This document shows positions 28,198 to 37,329 of a DNA stretch of 64,000 nucleotides, piece by piece. How positions within the stretch are numbered: position 1 is the first letter of the stretch; every line of letters starts with the position of its first letter. Both the position numbers and the translations under genes were made by a program. This DNA comes from Rhodobiaceae bacterium (GTDB lineage: Bacteria > Pseudomonadota > Alphaproteobacteria > Rhizobiales > Tepidamorphaceae). The notes under the pieces are model-generated. The model was not told the DNA's origin and did not search any database. It worked only from the letters and a program-made list of their open reading frames with translations. The stretch is taken from positions 1-64,000 of the forward strand of contig JACKJP010000006.1 in assembly GCA_020637895.1 (NCBI GenBank). The letters run 5' to 3'.

Positions 28198-28566
28198 ATG
28201 TCGAGTTCGATTACCTCCTTGATCTACTTGATCGGCCTGCTGGCCGGATTGTCTGTGCTCTATCATTTGCTGCCGTTTCGCAACCTGCCGGCCCAGAAGC
28301 CTCGGATTGCTTTTTTCCCGAAATACAAGTGGACCCATGACAAACCTGCCGAAGTCAGGAGGCGACTTGCGGATCACGGCTTCAAAGAGGCGGTTTCGGG
28401 AGTGTTCCTGAGAGGATCATATCTTGGAGACTTTTCTCTTCGCATTGCAAAGATGCGGGTGACATTGAACGAAGAAGGACACGCCCGGATTGGTTCGGGC
28501 GGCGTCTTCATAGCCTTTGACACTGGCGATACGTGGCAATTGGCTACCGAACTGAAGGGCCGCTGA
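28198..28566 (+). CDS. Conserved-looking hypothetical membrane-anchored protein inside the urease operon
   Basis: 122 residues, lying 13 bases after ureB and 2 bases before ureC, so certainly co-transcribed. An N-terminal hydrophobic helix (SLIYLIGLLAGLSVLYHLL) would anchor a ~90-residue cytoplasmic domain with FFPKYKWTHDKPAEVRRRL, LRGSYLGDFSLRIAKMRV and IAFDTGDTWQLATELKGR. No known urease accessory family matches by eye and no metal-binding cluster is present. Base composition is slightly less GC-rich than its neighbours. The function is unknown. Confidence 0.75.
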   Translation: MSSSITSLIYLIGLLAGLSVLYHLLPFRNLPAQKPRIAFFPKYKWTHDKPAEVRRRLADHGFKEAVSGVFLRGSYLGDFSLRIAKMRVTLNEEGHARIGSGGVFIAFDTGDTWQLATELKGR

Positions 28567-28568
28567 AC

Positions 28569-30281
28569 ATGCCAATGAAAATAACCCGTTCCGCCTATGC
28601 CGACATGTTCGGGCCGACGACCGGCGACAAGGTGCGGCTCGCCGACACCGAACTCTTCATCGAGGTGGAGAAGGATTTCACCGTCTATGGCGAGGAGGTG
28701 AAGTTCGGCGGCGGCAAGGTTATCCGCGACGGCATGGGCCAGTCGCAGATGACGCGGGCGGCCGGGGCGGTCGATACCGTCATCACCAACGCGCTGATCG
28801 TCGATGCGACGGGCATCTACAAGGCCGATATCGGCCTCAGGGACGGGCGCATCGCGGCCATCGGCAAGGCCGGCAATCCGGACACGCAGGAGGGCGTGAC
28901 GATCCCGATCGGTCCGGGAACCGAGGCCATCGCGGCGGAGGGCAAGATCGTCACCGCCGGCGGTTTCGACGCGCATATCCATTTCATCTGTCCGCAGCAG
29001 ATCGAGGAAGCCCTGATGAGCGGGCTGACGACGATGCTAGGCGGCGGCACCGGGCCGGCGCACGGCACGCTGGCGACGACCTGCACGCCCGGCTCGTGGC
29101 ATCTGGGCCGCATGATCCAGTCGGCAGACGCCTTCCCGATGAACCTTGCGTTCGCCGGCAAGGGCAACGCGTCGCTGCCCGGCGCGCTGGAGGAGATGGT
29201 GCTGGGCGGGGCGAGCGCCCTGAAGCTGCATGAAGACTGGGGCACGACACCCGGCGCGATCGACTGCTGCCTGTCGGTCGCCGATTCCTACGACGTGCAG
29301 GTGATGATCCACACCGACACGCTGAACGAATCCGGTTTCGTGGAATCGACCGTCGATGCGATCAGGGGGCGCACCATCCACGCCTTCCATACCGAAGGGG
29401 CGGGCGGCGGCCATGCGCCCGACATCATCAAGGTATGCGGGCTGCCCAACGTCATCCCGTCCTCGACCAATCCGACGCGGCCCTACACCGTCAACACGCT
29501 CGCCGAACATCTCGACATGCTGATGGTCTGCCATCACCTGGATGCGTCGATTCCGGAAGACATCGCCTTTGCCGAAAGCCGCATCCGCAAGGAAACGATC
29601 GCGGCGGAGGACATTCTTCACGACATGGGCGCGTTCTCGATCATCTCGTCCGACAGCCAGGCCATGGGGCGCGTCGGCGAGGTCATCATCCGTACCTGGC
29701 AGACAGCCGACAAGATGAAGCGGCAGCGCGGCCGGCTGGCCGAGGAGACTGGCGACAACGACAACTACCGGGTGAAGCGCTACGTCGCCAAATACACGAT
29801 CAATCCGGCGATCGCCCACGGGCTGTCGAAGGAAATCGGTTCCGTGGAAGTCGGCAAGCGGGCCGATCTGGTGTTGTGGAACCCGGCCTTTTTCGGGGTA
29901 AAGCCCGAGATGATCCTGCTCGGCGGGACGATCGCCGCGGCACCGATGGGCGACCCCAACGCCTCCATCCCCACGCCGCAGCCGGTCCATTACCGCTACA
30001 TGTTCGGCGCCTACGGCAAGGCCGCCGCCGCATCGTCGGTGACCTTCGTGTCGAAGGCGGCGCTCGATGCGGGGCTGCGCGCGAAGCTGGGTGTGGAGAA
30101 GGCGATGGTCGCGGTGGAGAACACCCGCGGCGGCATCGGCAAGGCCGCGATGGTCATGAACAGCGCCACGCCTGACATCGACGTCGATCCGGAGACCTAC
30201 GAAGTGCGTGCCGACGGGGAGTTGCTGACCTGCGAACCGGCGAGCATACTGCCCATGGCACAGAGGTATTTCCTCTTTTAG
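28569..30281 (+). CDS. ureC: Urease alpha (catalytic) subunit
   Basis: 570 residues, intact. All nickel-site residues are present in the expected order: His136/His138 in GGFDAHIHF, the carbamylated Lys219 in ASALKLHEDWG, His248 in VMIHTDTLNESG, His274 in HAFHTEGAGG, the flap CHHL (Cys321, His322) and Asp362 in FSIISSDSQAMGR. It hydrolyses urea in the cytoplasm. It needs UreDEFG for activation, all encoded around it. Confidence 0.99.
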   Translation: MPMKITRSAYADMFGPTTGDKVRLADTELFIEVEKDFTVYGEEVKFGGGKVIRDGMGQSQMTRAAGAVDTVITNALIVDATGIYKADIGLRDGRIAAIGKAGNPDTQEGVTIPIGPGTEAIAAEGKIVTAGGFDAHIHFICPQQIEEALMSGLTTMLGGGTGPAHGTLATTCTPGSWHLGRMIQSADAFPMNLAFAGKGNASLPGALEEMVLGGASALKLHEDWGTTPGAIDCCLSVADSYDVQVMIHTDTLNESGFVESTVDAIRGRTIHAFHTEGAGGGHAPDIIKVCGLPNVIPSSTNPTRPYTVNTLAEHLDMLMVCHHLDASIPEDIAFAESRIRKETIAAEDILHDMGAFSIISSDSQAMGRVGEVIIRTWQTADKMKRQRGRLAEETGDNDNYRVKRYVAKYTINPAIAHGLSKEIGSVEVGKRADLVLWNPAFFGVKPEMILLGGTIAAAPMGDPNASIPTPQPVHYRYMFGAYGKAAAASSVTFVSKAALDAGLRAKLGVEKAMVAVENTRGGIGKAAMVMNSATPDIDVDPETYEVRADGELLTCEPASILPMAQRYFLF

Positions 30282-30288
30282 GATATCC

Positions 30289-30765
30289 ATGAAAGCCACT
30301 GCCGTAACGCGTCACTTTCACGACAAGGCCGGTACGATCACGCTGGACGAGACGGCGCGGCACAGGCGGCGCATGGCGTTCACTTCCGACAACGGCATCG
30401 AATTCCTTCTCGACCTTCCGCGTGCGGTGCTGCTGCGGCATGGCGACGGGCTGGTTCTGGAGGACGGGCGCATCATCGAGGTGCTGGCTGAACCGGAGCA
30501 ACTGCTTGAAGTCCGCGGGCGCGATGCCCGGCACCTGACGGCGCTCGCCTGGCAGATCGGCAACCGGCACCTTGCCGCACAGATTTTCGAGGACCGCATC
30601 CTGATCCGCCGCGACCATGTGATCGCCGCGATGCTGGAAGGCCTCGGCGCATCGATAAAAGAAACAGACGCTCCTTTCGATCCGGAAGGCGGCGCATACG
30701 GAGGACGTCACGAGGGCCATCATCATCACGATCATCACCATGAGGGGATGCATCACCATGACTGA
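30289..30765 (+). CDS. ureE: Urease nickel metallochaperone UreE
   Basis: 158 residues. The N-terminal domain includes LTLDET-like TITLDETARHRRRM, LDLPRAVLLRHGDGLVLEDG, and the C-terminal metal domain has ALAWQIGNRHLAAQIFEDRI with the conserved His of GNRH. The tail is strongly His-rich (HEGHHHHDHHHEGMHHHD), a nickel-binding reservoir. It delivers Ni2+ to the UreG/UreDF complex. It overlaps the ureF start by 8 bases. Confidence 0.95.
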   Translation: MKATAVTRHFHDKAGTITLDETARHRRRMAFTSDNGIEFLLDLPRAVLLRHGDGLVLEDGRIIEVLAEPEQLLEVRGRDARHLTALAWQIGNRHLAAQIFEDRILIRRDHVIAAMLEGLGASIKETDAPFDPEGGAYGGRHEGHHHHDHHHEGMHHHD

Positions 30766-31420
30766 CACGGCCGCATTCATCAGGATCATGACCTGGCTTT
30801 CGCCGACCTTCCCGGTCGGTTCCTTCAACTTTTCCGGCGGGCTGGAGCAGGCCGTCGCCGACGGCATCGTCCACGACACGCAGACGCTCCGGGAATGGAT
30901 CGCCGACGTGATGACGCTCGGTGCAAGCTGGAATGACGCGGTGCTGTTCGCCGCCGCCTGGCGGGCGGCGAGCGAAGGGCGCATGCCGCGCGAAGCCAAC
31001 GATCTCGCACTTGCCGGCGCGGGCTCGGCGGAGCGCCATGCCGAAACCGTCGCGCAGGGCCGAGCCTTCATCGAGGCGGCGAGGGCGTGGCCCAATCCCA
31101 TTGTCGAACGACTCGCCAGTCCCATTGCCTATCCGGTCGCGGTCGGCGCCGTGGCGGGGAGCTGGGGGATCGGGCTGCCGATGGCGCTCGCCGCGTGGCT
31201 GAACACCTATGCCGGCAATCTGGTTCAGGCCGCGATCCGCCTGTCTGTCACCGGTCAGGACGGCGGCGTTGCCATCATGGCAAGCCTCGAGGCGGTGGCG
31301 GCGGAAACCGCCAATCGCGCCGCGGCATCAACCCTCGACGATCTGGGCAACAGCGCCATTCTCGCCGATATCGTTTCCATGAAACACGAAACGCTGGAGC
31401 CGAGGCTGTTCCGTTCATGA
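30758..31420 (+). CDS. ureF: Urease accessory protein UreF
   Basis: 220 residues from MTDTAAFIRIMTWLSPTFPV. It shows GSFNFSGGLEQAV, the helical ALAWLN-like LAAWLNTYAGNLVQAAIRL, and the C-terminal MKHETLEPRLFRS close to the conserved tail that contacts UreD. UreF gates UreG GTPase activity during nickel insertion. The start overlaps ureE and the stop overlaps ureG (ATGA), so translation is coupled. Confidence 0.94.
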   Translation: MTDTAAFIRIMTWLSPTFPVGSFNFSGGLEQAVADGIVHDTQTLREWIADVMTLGASWNDAVLFAAAWRAASEGRMPREANDLALAGAGSAERHAETVAQGRAFIEAARAWPNPIVERLASPIAYPVAVGAVAGSWGIGLPMALAAWLNTYAGNLVQAAIRLSVTGQDGGVAIMASLEAVAAETANRAAASTLDDLGNSAILADIVSMKHETLEPRLFRS

Positions 31421-32034
31421 ATTCATCCGCCAACGGTCCCCTGCGCGTCGGCATCGGCGGTCCGGTCGGGACCGGCAAGACGACGCTGACGGCGGAACTC
31501 TGCCGGACGCTGCGCGACGATTATTCCATCGCGGTCGTCACCAACGACATCTACACGCGCGAAGACGCGGACGCGCTGGTGAGGATGCAGGCGCTGTCCT
31601 CGGACCGGATCGCGGGGGTGGAGACGGGCGGCTGCCCGCATACCGCCATCCGCGAGGACGCGTCGATCAATCTGCAGGCGATCGCGGACCTCAACGAACG
31701 GTTCCCCGATCTCGACATCGTCTTCATCGAATCGGGCGGCGACAATCTTGCCGCCACCTTCTCGCCCGATCTTGCCGACCTGACGATCTACGTCATCTCC
31801 GTCTGCCAGGGCGAAGACATTCCCCGCAAGGGCGGACCGGCCATTACGCGATCCGACCTGCTGCTGATCAACAAGGCCGATCTTGCCCCTCATGTCGGGG
31901 TCGATCTTGAACGCATGCGGGACGATGCCGGCAGGGCGCGCGCGGCGCGGCCCTTCATCTTCACCGATCTGAAGCGCCGCGAAGGCGTTGCCGAGATCGT
32001 TTCCTTCCTGAAGACGCAGGGCGGCCTGCGTTAA
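31417..32034 (+). CDS. ureG: Urease accessory GTPase UreG
   Basis: 205 residues of the SIMIBI GTPase class: P-loop GIGGPVGTGKTTLTAELC, VTNDIYTREDADAL, the metal-binding Cys-Pro-His motif in ETGGCPHTAIREDASIN, FIESGGDNLAATFSPDLADL, and LLINKADLAPHVG for guanine specificity. GTP hydrolysis drives nickel transfer into UreC. It is the last gene of the urease operon; a 322-base gap separates it from urtA. Confidence 0.98.
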   Translation: MNSSANGPLRVGIGGPVGTGKTTLTAELCRTLRDDYSIAVVTNDIYTREDADALVRMQALSSDRIAGVETGGCPHTAIREDASINLQAIADLNERFPDLDIVFIESGGDNLAATFSPDLADLTIYVISVCQGEDIPRKGGPAITRSDLLLINKADLAPHVGVDLERMRDDAGRARAARPFIFTDLKRREGVAEIVSFLKTQGGLR

Positions 32035-32298
32035 TCTCCCGTTTACCGCACCGCTCCGGCTTTAGCCAAAGCACCGCGCGGGCCGGCCGCAGGGCCGCCA
32101 TTTGCGTTGAGAGTGGCGCTGCTTTGAGCATATTTTTCGCGCAACATGTAAATTGCCTAAAAAACAGGCGATTTTAGCTTACGCTGCGCAATACGTCATC
32201 ATGCCCGGAAGATAGGCTAAATGGCCACCCGAACGGGACCGCGGCTGTAACGCTTTGGAATCGTGTCCAAATGAAGGCGGCTAAAAAGTCTGCCGCGG
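32035..32298. other. Regulatory gap upstream of urtA with possible NtrC half-sites
   Basis: No gene is seen here. GCACC-N5-GG occurs twice, at 32048 and 32071 (23 bases apart); each matches the first half of the NtrC consensus GCACC-N5-GGTGC but only GG of the second. A 6-bp dyad TTGCCT-N7-AGGCGA (32153-32171) followed by TTTTA could be a weak terminator for ureG. Location about 250 bases upstream of a sigma54 promoter is where NtrC enhancers normally lie, but the sites are imperfect. Confidence 0.35.
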
Positions 32299-32315
32299 TT
32301 GGCATGGCTCTTGCT
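32299..32315 (+). promoter_or_regulatory. Sigma54 (RpoN) promoter of urtABCDE
   Basis: TTGGCATGGCTCTTGCT matches the -24/-12 consensus (YTGGCACG-N4-TTGCW) almost base for base, with the invariant GG and GC separated by exactly 10 bases. It lies 42 bases ahead of the urtA start. It implies RpoN-dependent, activator-driven expression, most likely by NtrC under nitrogen limitation. Confidence 0.88.
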
Positions 32316-32356
32316 GTCATGTGTGCGATGCGAAAATTCCAACCGGGAGTTCTGTC

Positions 32357-33652
32357 ATGAGGGTAAATTTCAAACTGTTGACCAACGCCGCCACGGCTGC
32401 GGTTGTTGGCGCCGGCATGCTGTTTTCAGCTGCCGCAAACGCGCAGGAGACCATAAAGGTCGGCATCCTGCATTCGCTGTCGGGCACGATGGCGATTTCA
32501 GAGACGACGCTGAAGGACGCCATGCTGATGCTCATCGAAGAGCAGAACAAGAAGGGCGGTCTGCTCGGCAAGAAGCTTGAGGCTGTTGTCGTCGATCCGG
32601 CTTCCGACTGGCCGCTGTTTGCCGAAAAGGCGCGCGAGCTGATCGAAAAAGACAAGGTTGCCGCAGTGTTCGGCTGCTGGACCTCAGTGTCCCGCAAGTC
32701 GGTCCTGCCGGTGTTCGAAGAGCTGAACTCGCTGCTTTTCTACCCCGTCCAGTACGAGGGTGAAGAAAGCCAGCGCAACGTGTTCTACACGGGTGCGGCG
32801 CCGAACCAGCAGGCGATCCCCGCTGTCGACTACCTGATGAACGAAGGTGTCGAGCGCTGGGTTCTGGCCGGTACGGACTACGTCTATCCGCGCACGACCA
32901 ACAAGATCCTCGAGGCCTATCTGAAGGCCAAGGGCGTTGCCGCCGAAGACATCATGATCAACTACACGCCGTTCGGTCATTCCGACTGGCAGACGATCGT
33001 GGCCGACATCAAGAAGTTCGGCTCGGCCGGAAAGAAGACGGCGGTGGTCTCCACCATCAACGGCGATGCCAACGTTCCCTTCTACAAGGAACTGGCCAAT
33101 GCCGGCATCAAGGCCGAAGACATTCCGGTCGTCGCCTTCTCGGTCGGCGAAGAAGAGCTTGCCGGTCTCGACACCGGTCCGCTCGTCGGCCATCTGGCGG
33201 CCTGGAACTACTTCCAGTCCCTCGACACGCCGGAGAACGCTTCGTTCATCGACTCCTGGCACGCGTTCATCAAGAACGACAAGCGCGTGACCAACGATCC
33301 GATGGAAGCGCACTATATCGGCTTCAACATGTGGGTTAAGGCGGTCGAAGCGGCCGGCACCACCGATCCCGACGCGGTCATCGACGCCATCATCGGCGTG
33401 TCCGTGCCGAACCTGTCCGGCGGCTTCTCGACCATGATGCCGAACCACCACATCACCAAGCCGGTCCTCATCGGCGAAATCCAGGCGGACGGCCAGTTCG
33501 AAGTCGTCTACGAGACGCCCGGTCTGGTGGTTGGCGACGAGTGGTCCGACTTCCTGCCGGACTCCAAGGACCTGATCTCCGACTGGCGCAAGCCGATGTC
33601 CTGCGGAAACTTCAACACCGCAACAGGCAAGTGCGGCGGCAAGGGCGCATAA
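32357..33652 (+). CDS. urtA: Urea ABC transporter substrate-binding protein
   Basis: 431 residues with signal peptide ending AAANAQE. The mature protein begins TIKVGILHSLSGTMAISETT and has AVFGCWTSVSRKSVLPVFEE, LFYPVQYEGEESQRNVFYTG, GTDYVYPRTTNKILEAYL and a C-terminal CGNFNTATGKCGGKGA, all standard for UrtA (FmdD) of the branched-chain amino-acid-type binding proteins. It captures urea in the periplasm for UrtBCDE. It follows the sigma54 promoter, with ribosome site GGGAGT. Confidence 0.97.
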   Translation: MRVNFKLLTNAATAAVVGAGMLFSAAANAQETIKVGILHSLSGTMAISETTLKDAMLMLIEEQNKKGGLLGKKLEAVVVDPASDWPLFAEKARELIEKDKVAAVFGCWTSVSRKSVLPVFEELNSLLFYPVQYEGEESQRNVFYTGAAPNQQAIPAVDYLMNEGVERWVLAGTDYVYPRTTNKILEAYLKAKGVAAEDIMINYTPFGHSDWQTIVADIKKFGSAGKKTAVVSTINGDANVPFYKELANAGIKAEDIPVVAFSVGEEELAGLDTGPLVGHLAAWNYFQSLDTPENASFIDSWHAFIKNDKRVTNDPMEAHYIGFNMWVKAVEAAGTTDPDAVIDAIIGVSVPNLSGGFSTMMPNHHITKPVLIGEIQADGQFEVVYETPGLVVGDEWSDFLPDSKDLISDWRKPMSCGNFNTATGKCGGKGA

Positions 33653-33676
33653 TCCAGCGCTGAAAGCCGGCTGAAA

Positions 33677-33708
33677 CCCGGGCGGGCCGCTCCTCCCGCC
33701 CGCCCGGG
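33677..33708 (+). other. Strong intercistronic hairpin between urtA and urtB
   Basis: CCCGGGCGGGC, a 10-base loop, and GCCCGCCCGGG form a perfect 11-bp G/C stem. No T-run follows. This is where binding-protein operons commonly carry a stem that protects the upstream mRNA, giving more UrtA than membrane components. Confidence 0.7.
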
Positions 33709-33796
33709 CCACCGCACCAAGAAAGAAAATGATCCGCTTCATGAATTGGCGGATCGAAGATTGTACCGAACATTCCTGCGGGCGGATCCTAAGACA

Positions 33797-35419
33797 ATGG
33801 CATTCCCTTCGTTCCTGAAGACGCTGCTGCTCGGCCTCCTTCTTGCGCTTCCGCTGACCGCCGCGCATGCGGACGAGGCCGAACTGCGCGAGATCCTCGG
33901 CGGGTTCGCCCAGGCGCGCAATTTCAAAGACGTCGAGACGGTCATCGAGGCGCTGGGCAAGACCGGCGACAGCAATGCGGCTCCGGCGCTGCGCGCGCTC
34001 AACGACGGCAATCTGCAGGTTCGCGCCGACGACAAGACCGTCGTCATCGTCACGCGCCGCGGCGGCCAGGAGGTCATGGTCGACCCGCTCACCGACGAAG
34101 TCATCGCCCCGACCCAGGGCGTCACCCTCGACAAGGTGAAAATCAAGAATTCGATCCGGCGGCTGATCGCCGATGCGCTTTCCGGCCTGACGCTGATGGC
34201 CGACAATCCCGATGTCCGGATCAGCGCCGCCAACACGATGTTCCAGAATGCCGACGAAAGTCAGCTCGAAGCGCTGGAAGCCGCGCTGGCGGAAGAAGAG
34301 AACGCCAGGGTCCGCTCGCGCATGGAACAGGCGCGCGCCGCGATCCTCCTGAAGTTCTCGTCTGACGAAAAGACCCGCATCGAGGCCGTCGATACGATCG
34401 TCTCGCGCGGCGACCGCGAGGCGCTGGCGCTGCTGAACGGCTATGTCGGCCAGACGGAGGGCGCGCTGCGCACCCGCATCGAAGCGGGCATCGGCAGCAT
34501 CCAGGACGTCCAGGCCTTCTGGAACATGGGTCAGAATGTCTGGTACGGGATCTCGCTCGGTTCCGTTCTCTTCCTCGCCGCCATCGGCCTTGCGATCACC
34601 TTCGGCGTGATGGGCGTCATCAACATGGCGCATGGCGAGATGGTGATGCTGGGCGCCTACACCACCTTCGTCGTCCAGCAGATCATGCGCGACTACGCGC
34701 CCGACGCGCTCAACTATTCGCTCGCCATCGCGCTGCCGGCGGCCTTTCTGGTGGCGGGGCTCGCGGGCCTCATCATCGAACGCGGGATCATCCGCTTTCT
34801 CTATGGACGGCCGCTGGAAACGCTGCTCGCCACATGGGGCGTTTCGCTGATCCTCCAGCAGGCGGTGCGGACGATCTTCGGCCCCACCAACCGCGAAGTG
34901 TCGAACCCGTCCTGGATGTCGGGCGCCTTCGAACTCGGCCAGCTTTCGATCACATGGAACCGGATGTGGATCGTCGTCTTCGCGCTCGGCGTGTTCGTCG
35001 TGCTGCTGCTTGTGATCAACAGAACGCGGCTCGGCCTGTTCATGCGCGCGGTCACCCAGAACCGGCGCATGGCCTCGGCCATGGGCATCCGCACGCCATG
35101 GGTCGATGCGCTGACCTTCGCGCTGGGGTCGGGTATTGCCGGCATCGCGGGCGTTGCCCTCAGCCAGATCGACAACGTTTCTCCCAATCTCGGCCAGGGC
35201 TACATCATCGACAGTTTCATGGTCGTGGTCTTCGGCGGCGTCGGCAATCTCTGGGGCACGCTTGTCGGCGGCCTGACGCTGGGGATCGCCAACAAGTTCC
35301 TTGAACCCTTTGCCGGCGCGGTCTTCGGCAAGATCCTCGTCCTGATCTTCATCATTCTCTTCATCCAGCGCCGGCCGCGCGGCCTGTTCGCGATGCGCGG
35401 AAGGGCCGTCGAACAATGA
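33797..35419 (+). CDS. urtB: Urea ABC transporter permease UrtB
   Basis: 540 residues. After a signal-like helix (SFLKTLLLGLLLALPLTAAH) comes a ~230-residue periplasmic-type region with helical repeat character (ALRALNDGNLQVRADDKTVV), then a LivH-like permease from about residue 240: GVMGVINMAHGEMVMLGAYT, NLGQGYIIDSFMVVVFGGVG. The extended N-terminus is typical of UrtB, longer than LivH. The ATG at 33797 gives that signal. The stop overlaps the urtC start by 4 bases. Confidence 0.96.
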   Translation: MAFPSFLKTLLLGLLLALPLTAAHADEAELREILGGFAQARNFKDVETVIEALGKTGDSNAAPALRALNDGNLQVRADDKTVVIVTRRGGQEVMVDPLTDEVIAPTQGVTLDKVKIKNSIRRLIADALSGLTLMADNPDVRISAANTMFQNADESQLEALEAALAEEENARVRSRMEQARAAILLKFSSDEKTRIEAVDTIVSRGDREALALLNGYVGQTEGALRTRIEAGIGSIQDVQAFWNMGQNVWYGISLGSVLFLAAIGLAITFGVMGVINMAHGEMVMLGAYTTFVVQQIMRDYAPDALNYSLAIALPAAFLVAGLAGLIIERGIIRFLYGRPLETLLATWGVSLILQQAVRTIFGPTNREVSNPSWMSGAFELGQLSITWNRMWIVVFALGVFVVLLLVINRTRLGLFMRAVTQNRRMASAMGIRTPWVDALTFALGSGIAGIAGVALSQIDNVSPNLGQGYIIDSFMVVVFGGVGNLWGTLVGGLTLGIANKFLEPFAGAVFGKILVLIFIILFIQRRPRGLFAMRGRAVEQ

Positions 35420-36585
35420 TCCTTGCCCGTTTCTTCGCCGGCGGTTTCCGTTCGCCGCTAGTCGTCGCCGGCATGGTGATCATCCTGGCGCTTGCCGTCC
35501 TCGTGCCGGTGCTCAACCTTGCCGTCCCGCGCGGCAGCGCGTTCCACATGCCGGACTATCTGGTGCCGCTGATCGGAAAATATCTGTGCTATGCGCTGCT
35601 GGCGCTGGCGCTCGATCTCGTATGGGGCTTCTGCGGCATCCTTTCGCTCGGTCATGCCGCGTTCTTCGCACTCGGCGGCTACGCGATGGGCATGTATCTG
35701 ATGCGCCAGATCGGCAGCCGGGGCGTCTACGGCAACCCCGACCTGCCCGACTTCATGGTCTTTCTGAACTGGAAGGAACTGCCCTGGTACTGGTACGGCT
35801 TCGACAGCTTCGCCTTCGCGATGCTGATGGTGGTGCTCGTCCCTGGCATCCTTGCGCTCGTCTTCGGCTGGTTCGCCTTCCGCAGCCGCGTCACCGGCGT
35901 CTATCTGTCGATCATCACACAAGCCATGACCTTCGCCCTGATGCTGGCCTTCTTCCGCAACGAGATGGGTTTCGGCGGCAATAACGGGCTGACGGATTTC
36001 AAGGATATCGTGGGTTTCGACATCGCCGCGCAATCGACCCGCGTCGGCCTGTTCATCATCAGCGCCGCGGCGCTCATCATCGGGCTCGTCATCACGTCGG
36101 CCGTCATCAACTCCAAATACGGCAAGATTCTCGCAGCCGTGCGCGATGCGGAAAGCCGCACGCGCTTCCTTGGCTACCGGCCGGAGAACATAAAGCTGAT
36201 CGCCTTCGTTCTTTCCGCGGTGATCGCGGGCATCGCCGGCGCCCTTTACGTGCCGCAGGTCGGCATCATCAATCCCGGCGAATTCGAGCCGGCCAATTCC
36301 ATCGAGGTGGTCGTCTGGACCGCCGTCGGCGGACGCGCGACGCTTGTCGGGCCGATCGCGGGGGCGTTCCTCGTCAATGCGGGCAAGAGCTGGTTTACCG
36401 GCGTGCTGCCCGAGTACTGGCTGTTCGCGCTCGGCGGCCTGTTCATCTTCGTCACGCTGTTCATGCCCAAGGGCATCATGGGTCTGCTCGGCCTCGTGCG
36501 CCGGCGCAAATCGACGCCAGTTGACGAGATGTCTCCGGATGCGCGGGCCGACATCGCACCGAACGCGGCGGAGCAGCAGCAATGA
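35416..36585 (+). CDS. urtC: Urea ABC transporter permease UrtC
   Basis: 389 residues of the LivM type with about nine membrane helices: LVWGFCGILSLGHAAFFALG, MTFALMLAFFRNEMGFGGNN, GLTDFKDIVGFD, AVRDAESRTRFLGYRPENIK, and VWTAVGGRATLVGPIAGAFL. It forms the membrane channel with UrtB. It overlaps both neighbours by 4 bases. Confidence 0.96.
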   Translation: MILARFFAGGFRSPLVVAGMVIILALAVLVPVLNLAVPRGSAFHMPDYLVPLIGKYLCYALLALALDLVWGFCGILSLGHAAFFALGGYAMGMYLMRQIGSRGVYGNPDLPDFMVFLNWKELPWYWYGFDSFAFAMLMVVLVPGILALVFGWFAFRSRVTGVYLSIITQAMTFALMLAFFRNEMGFGGNNGLTDFKDIVGFDIAAQSTRVGLFIISAAALIIGLVITSAVINSKYGKILAAVRDAESRTRFLGYRPENIKLIAFVLSAVIAGIAGALYVPQVGIINPGEFEPANSIEVVVWTAVGGRATLVGPIAGAFLVNAGKSWFTGVLPEYWLFALGGLFIFVTLFMPKGIMGLLGLVRRRKSTPVDEMSPDARADIAPNAAEQQQ

Positions 36586-37328
36586 GCAAGGCGACGAGCA
36601 TTCTCTATCTGGACGGCGTGTCCGTCTCGTTCGACGGCTTCAAGGCGATCAACAATCTCTCGCTGACGCTGGATCCGGGCGAAATGCGTGCGATCATCGG
36701 ACCCAACGGCGCCGGCAAGACGACGATGATGGACATCATCACCGGCAAGACGCGGCCCGACGAGGGCGAGGTCTATTTCAACGGGACAATCGATCTGACA
36801 CGCCATGACGAGGCGGAGATCGCCATGTTCGGCATCGGCCGCAAATTCCAGAAGCCGACCGTCTTCGAAAGCCAGACCGTCGAGGACAATCTCCTGCTGT
36901 CGCTGAAGGGCGAGCGGCGCGGTTTTCCGGCCCTGTTCTACCGCAAGAGCAAGGAAGACGCCGCGGCGATCGACGAGATCCTCGGGACCATCCGGCTGGA
37001 AGCGCGGCGCAAGGATCTCGCAGCCAATCTCAGCCACGGCCAGAAACAGTGGCTGGAGATCGGCATGCTGCTGGCGCAGGACCCCAAGGTGCTTCTGGTC
37101 GACGAACCCGTGGCCGGCATGACGGATGCCGAAACGGAAGAAACGGCAAGGCTCCTGAAGGAGATCGCCAAGACCCATTCGGTCATCGTCGTCGAGCACG
37201 ACATGCATTTCGTGCGCGAACTCGGCGTCAAGGTGACGTGTCTGCACGAGGGCAGCGTGCTGGCGGAAGGCACGCTCGACCATGTCAGCGCCGACAAGCG
37301 CGTCATCGAAGTCTATCTGGGGCGGTAA
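36582..37328 (+). CDS. urtD: Urea ABC transporter ATP-binding protein UrtD
   Basis: 248 residues, LivG-type ATPase: Walker A GPNGAGKTTMMDIITGKTRP, FGIGRKFQKPTVFESQTVED, signature NLSHGQKQWLEIGMLLAQDP, Walker B KVLLVDEPVAGMTDAETEE, and the H-loop VVEHDMHFVRELG. It energises urea uptake together with UrtE, whose start is 1 base after its stop. Confidence 0.97.
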   Translation: MSKATSILYLDGVSVSFDGFKAINNLSLTLDPGEMRAIIGPNGAGKTTMMDIITGKTRPDEGEVYFNGTIDLTRHDEAEIAMFGIGRKFQKPTVFESQTVEDNLLLSLKGERRGFPALFYRKSKEDAAAIDEILGTIRLEARRKDLAANLSHGQKQWLEIGMLLAQDPKVLLVDEPVAGMTDAETEETARLLKEIAKTHSVIVVEHDMHFVRELGVKVTCLHEGSVLAEGTLDHVSADKRVIEVYLGR

Positions 37329-37329
37329 G

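Noticed and set aside
32684..35416. 910-codon minus-strand frame opposite urtA-urtB
   Set aside because: Antisense shadow of the urt genes; no family motif, no ribosome site.
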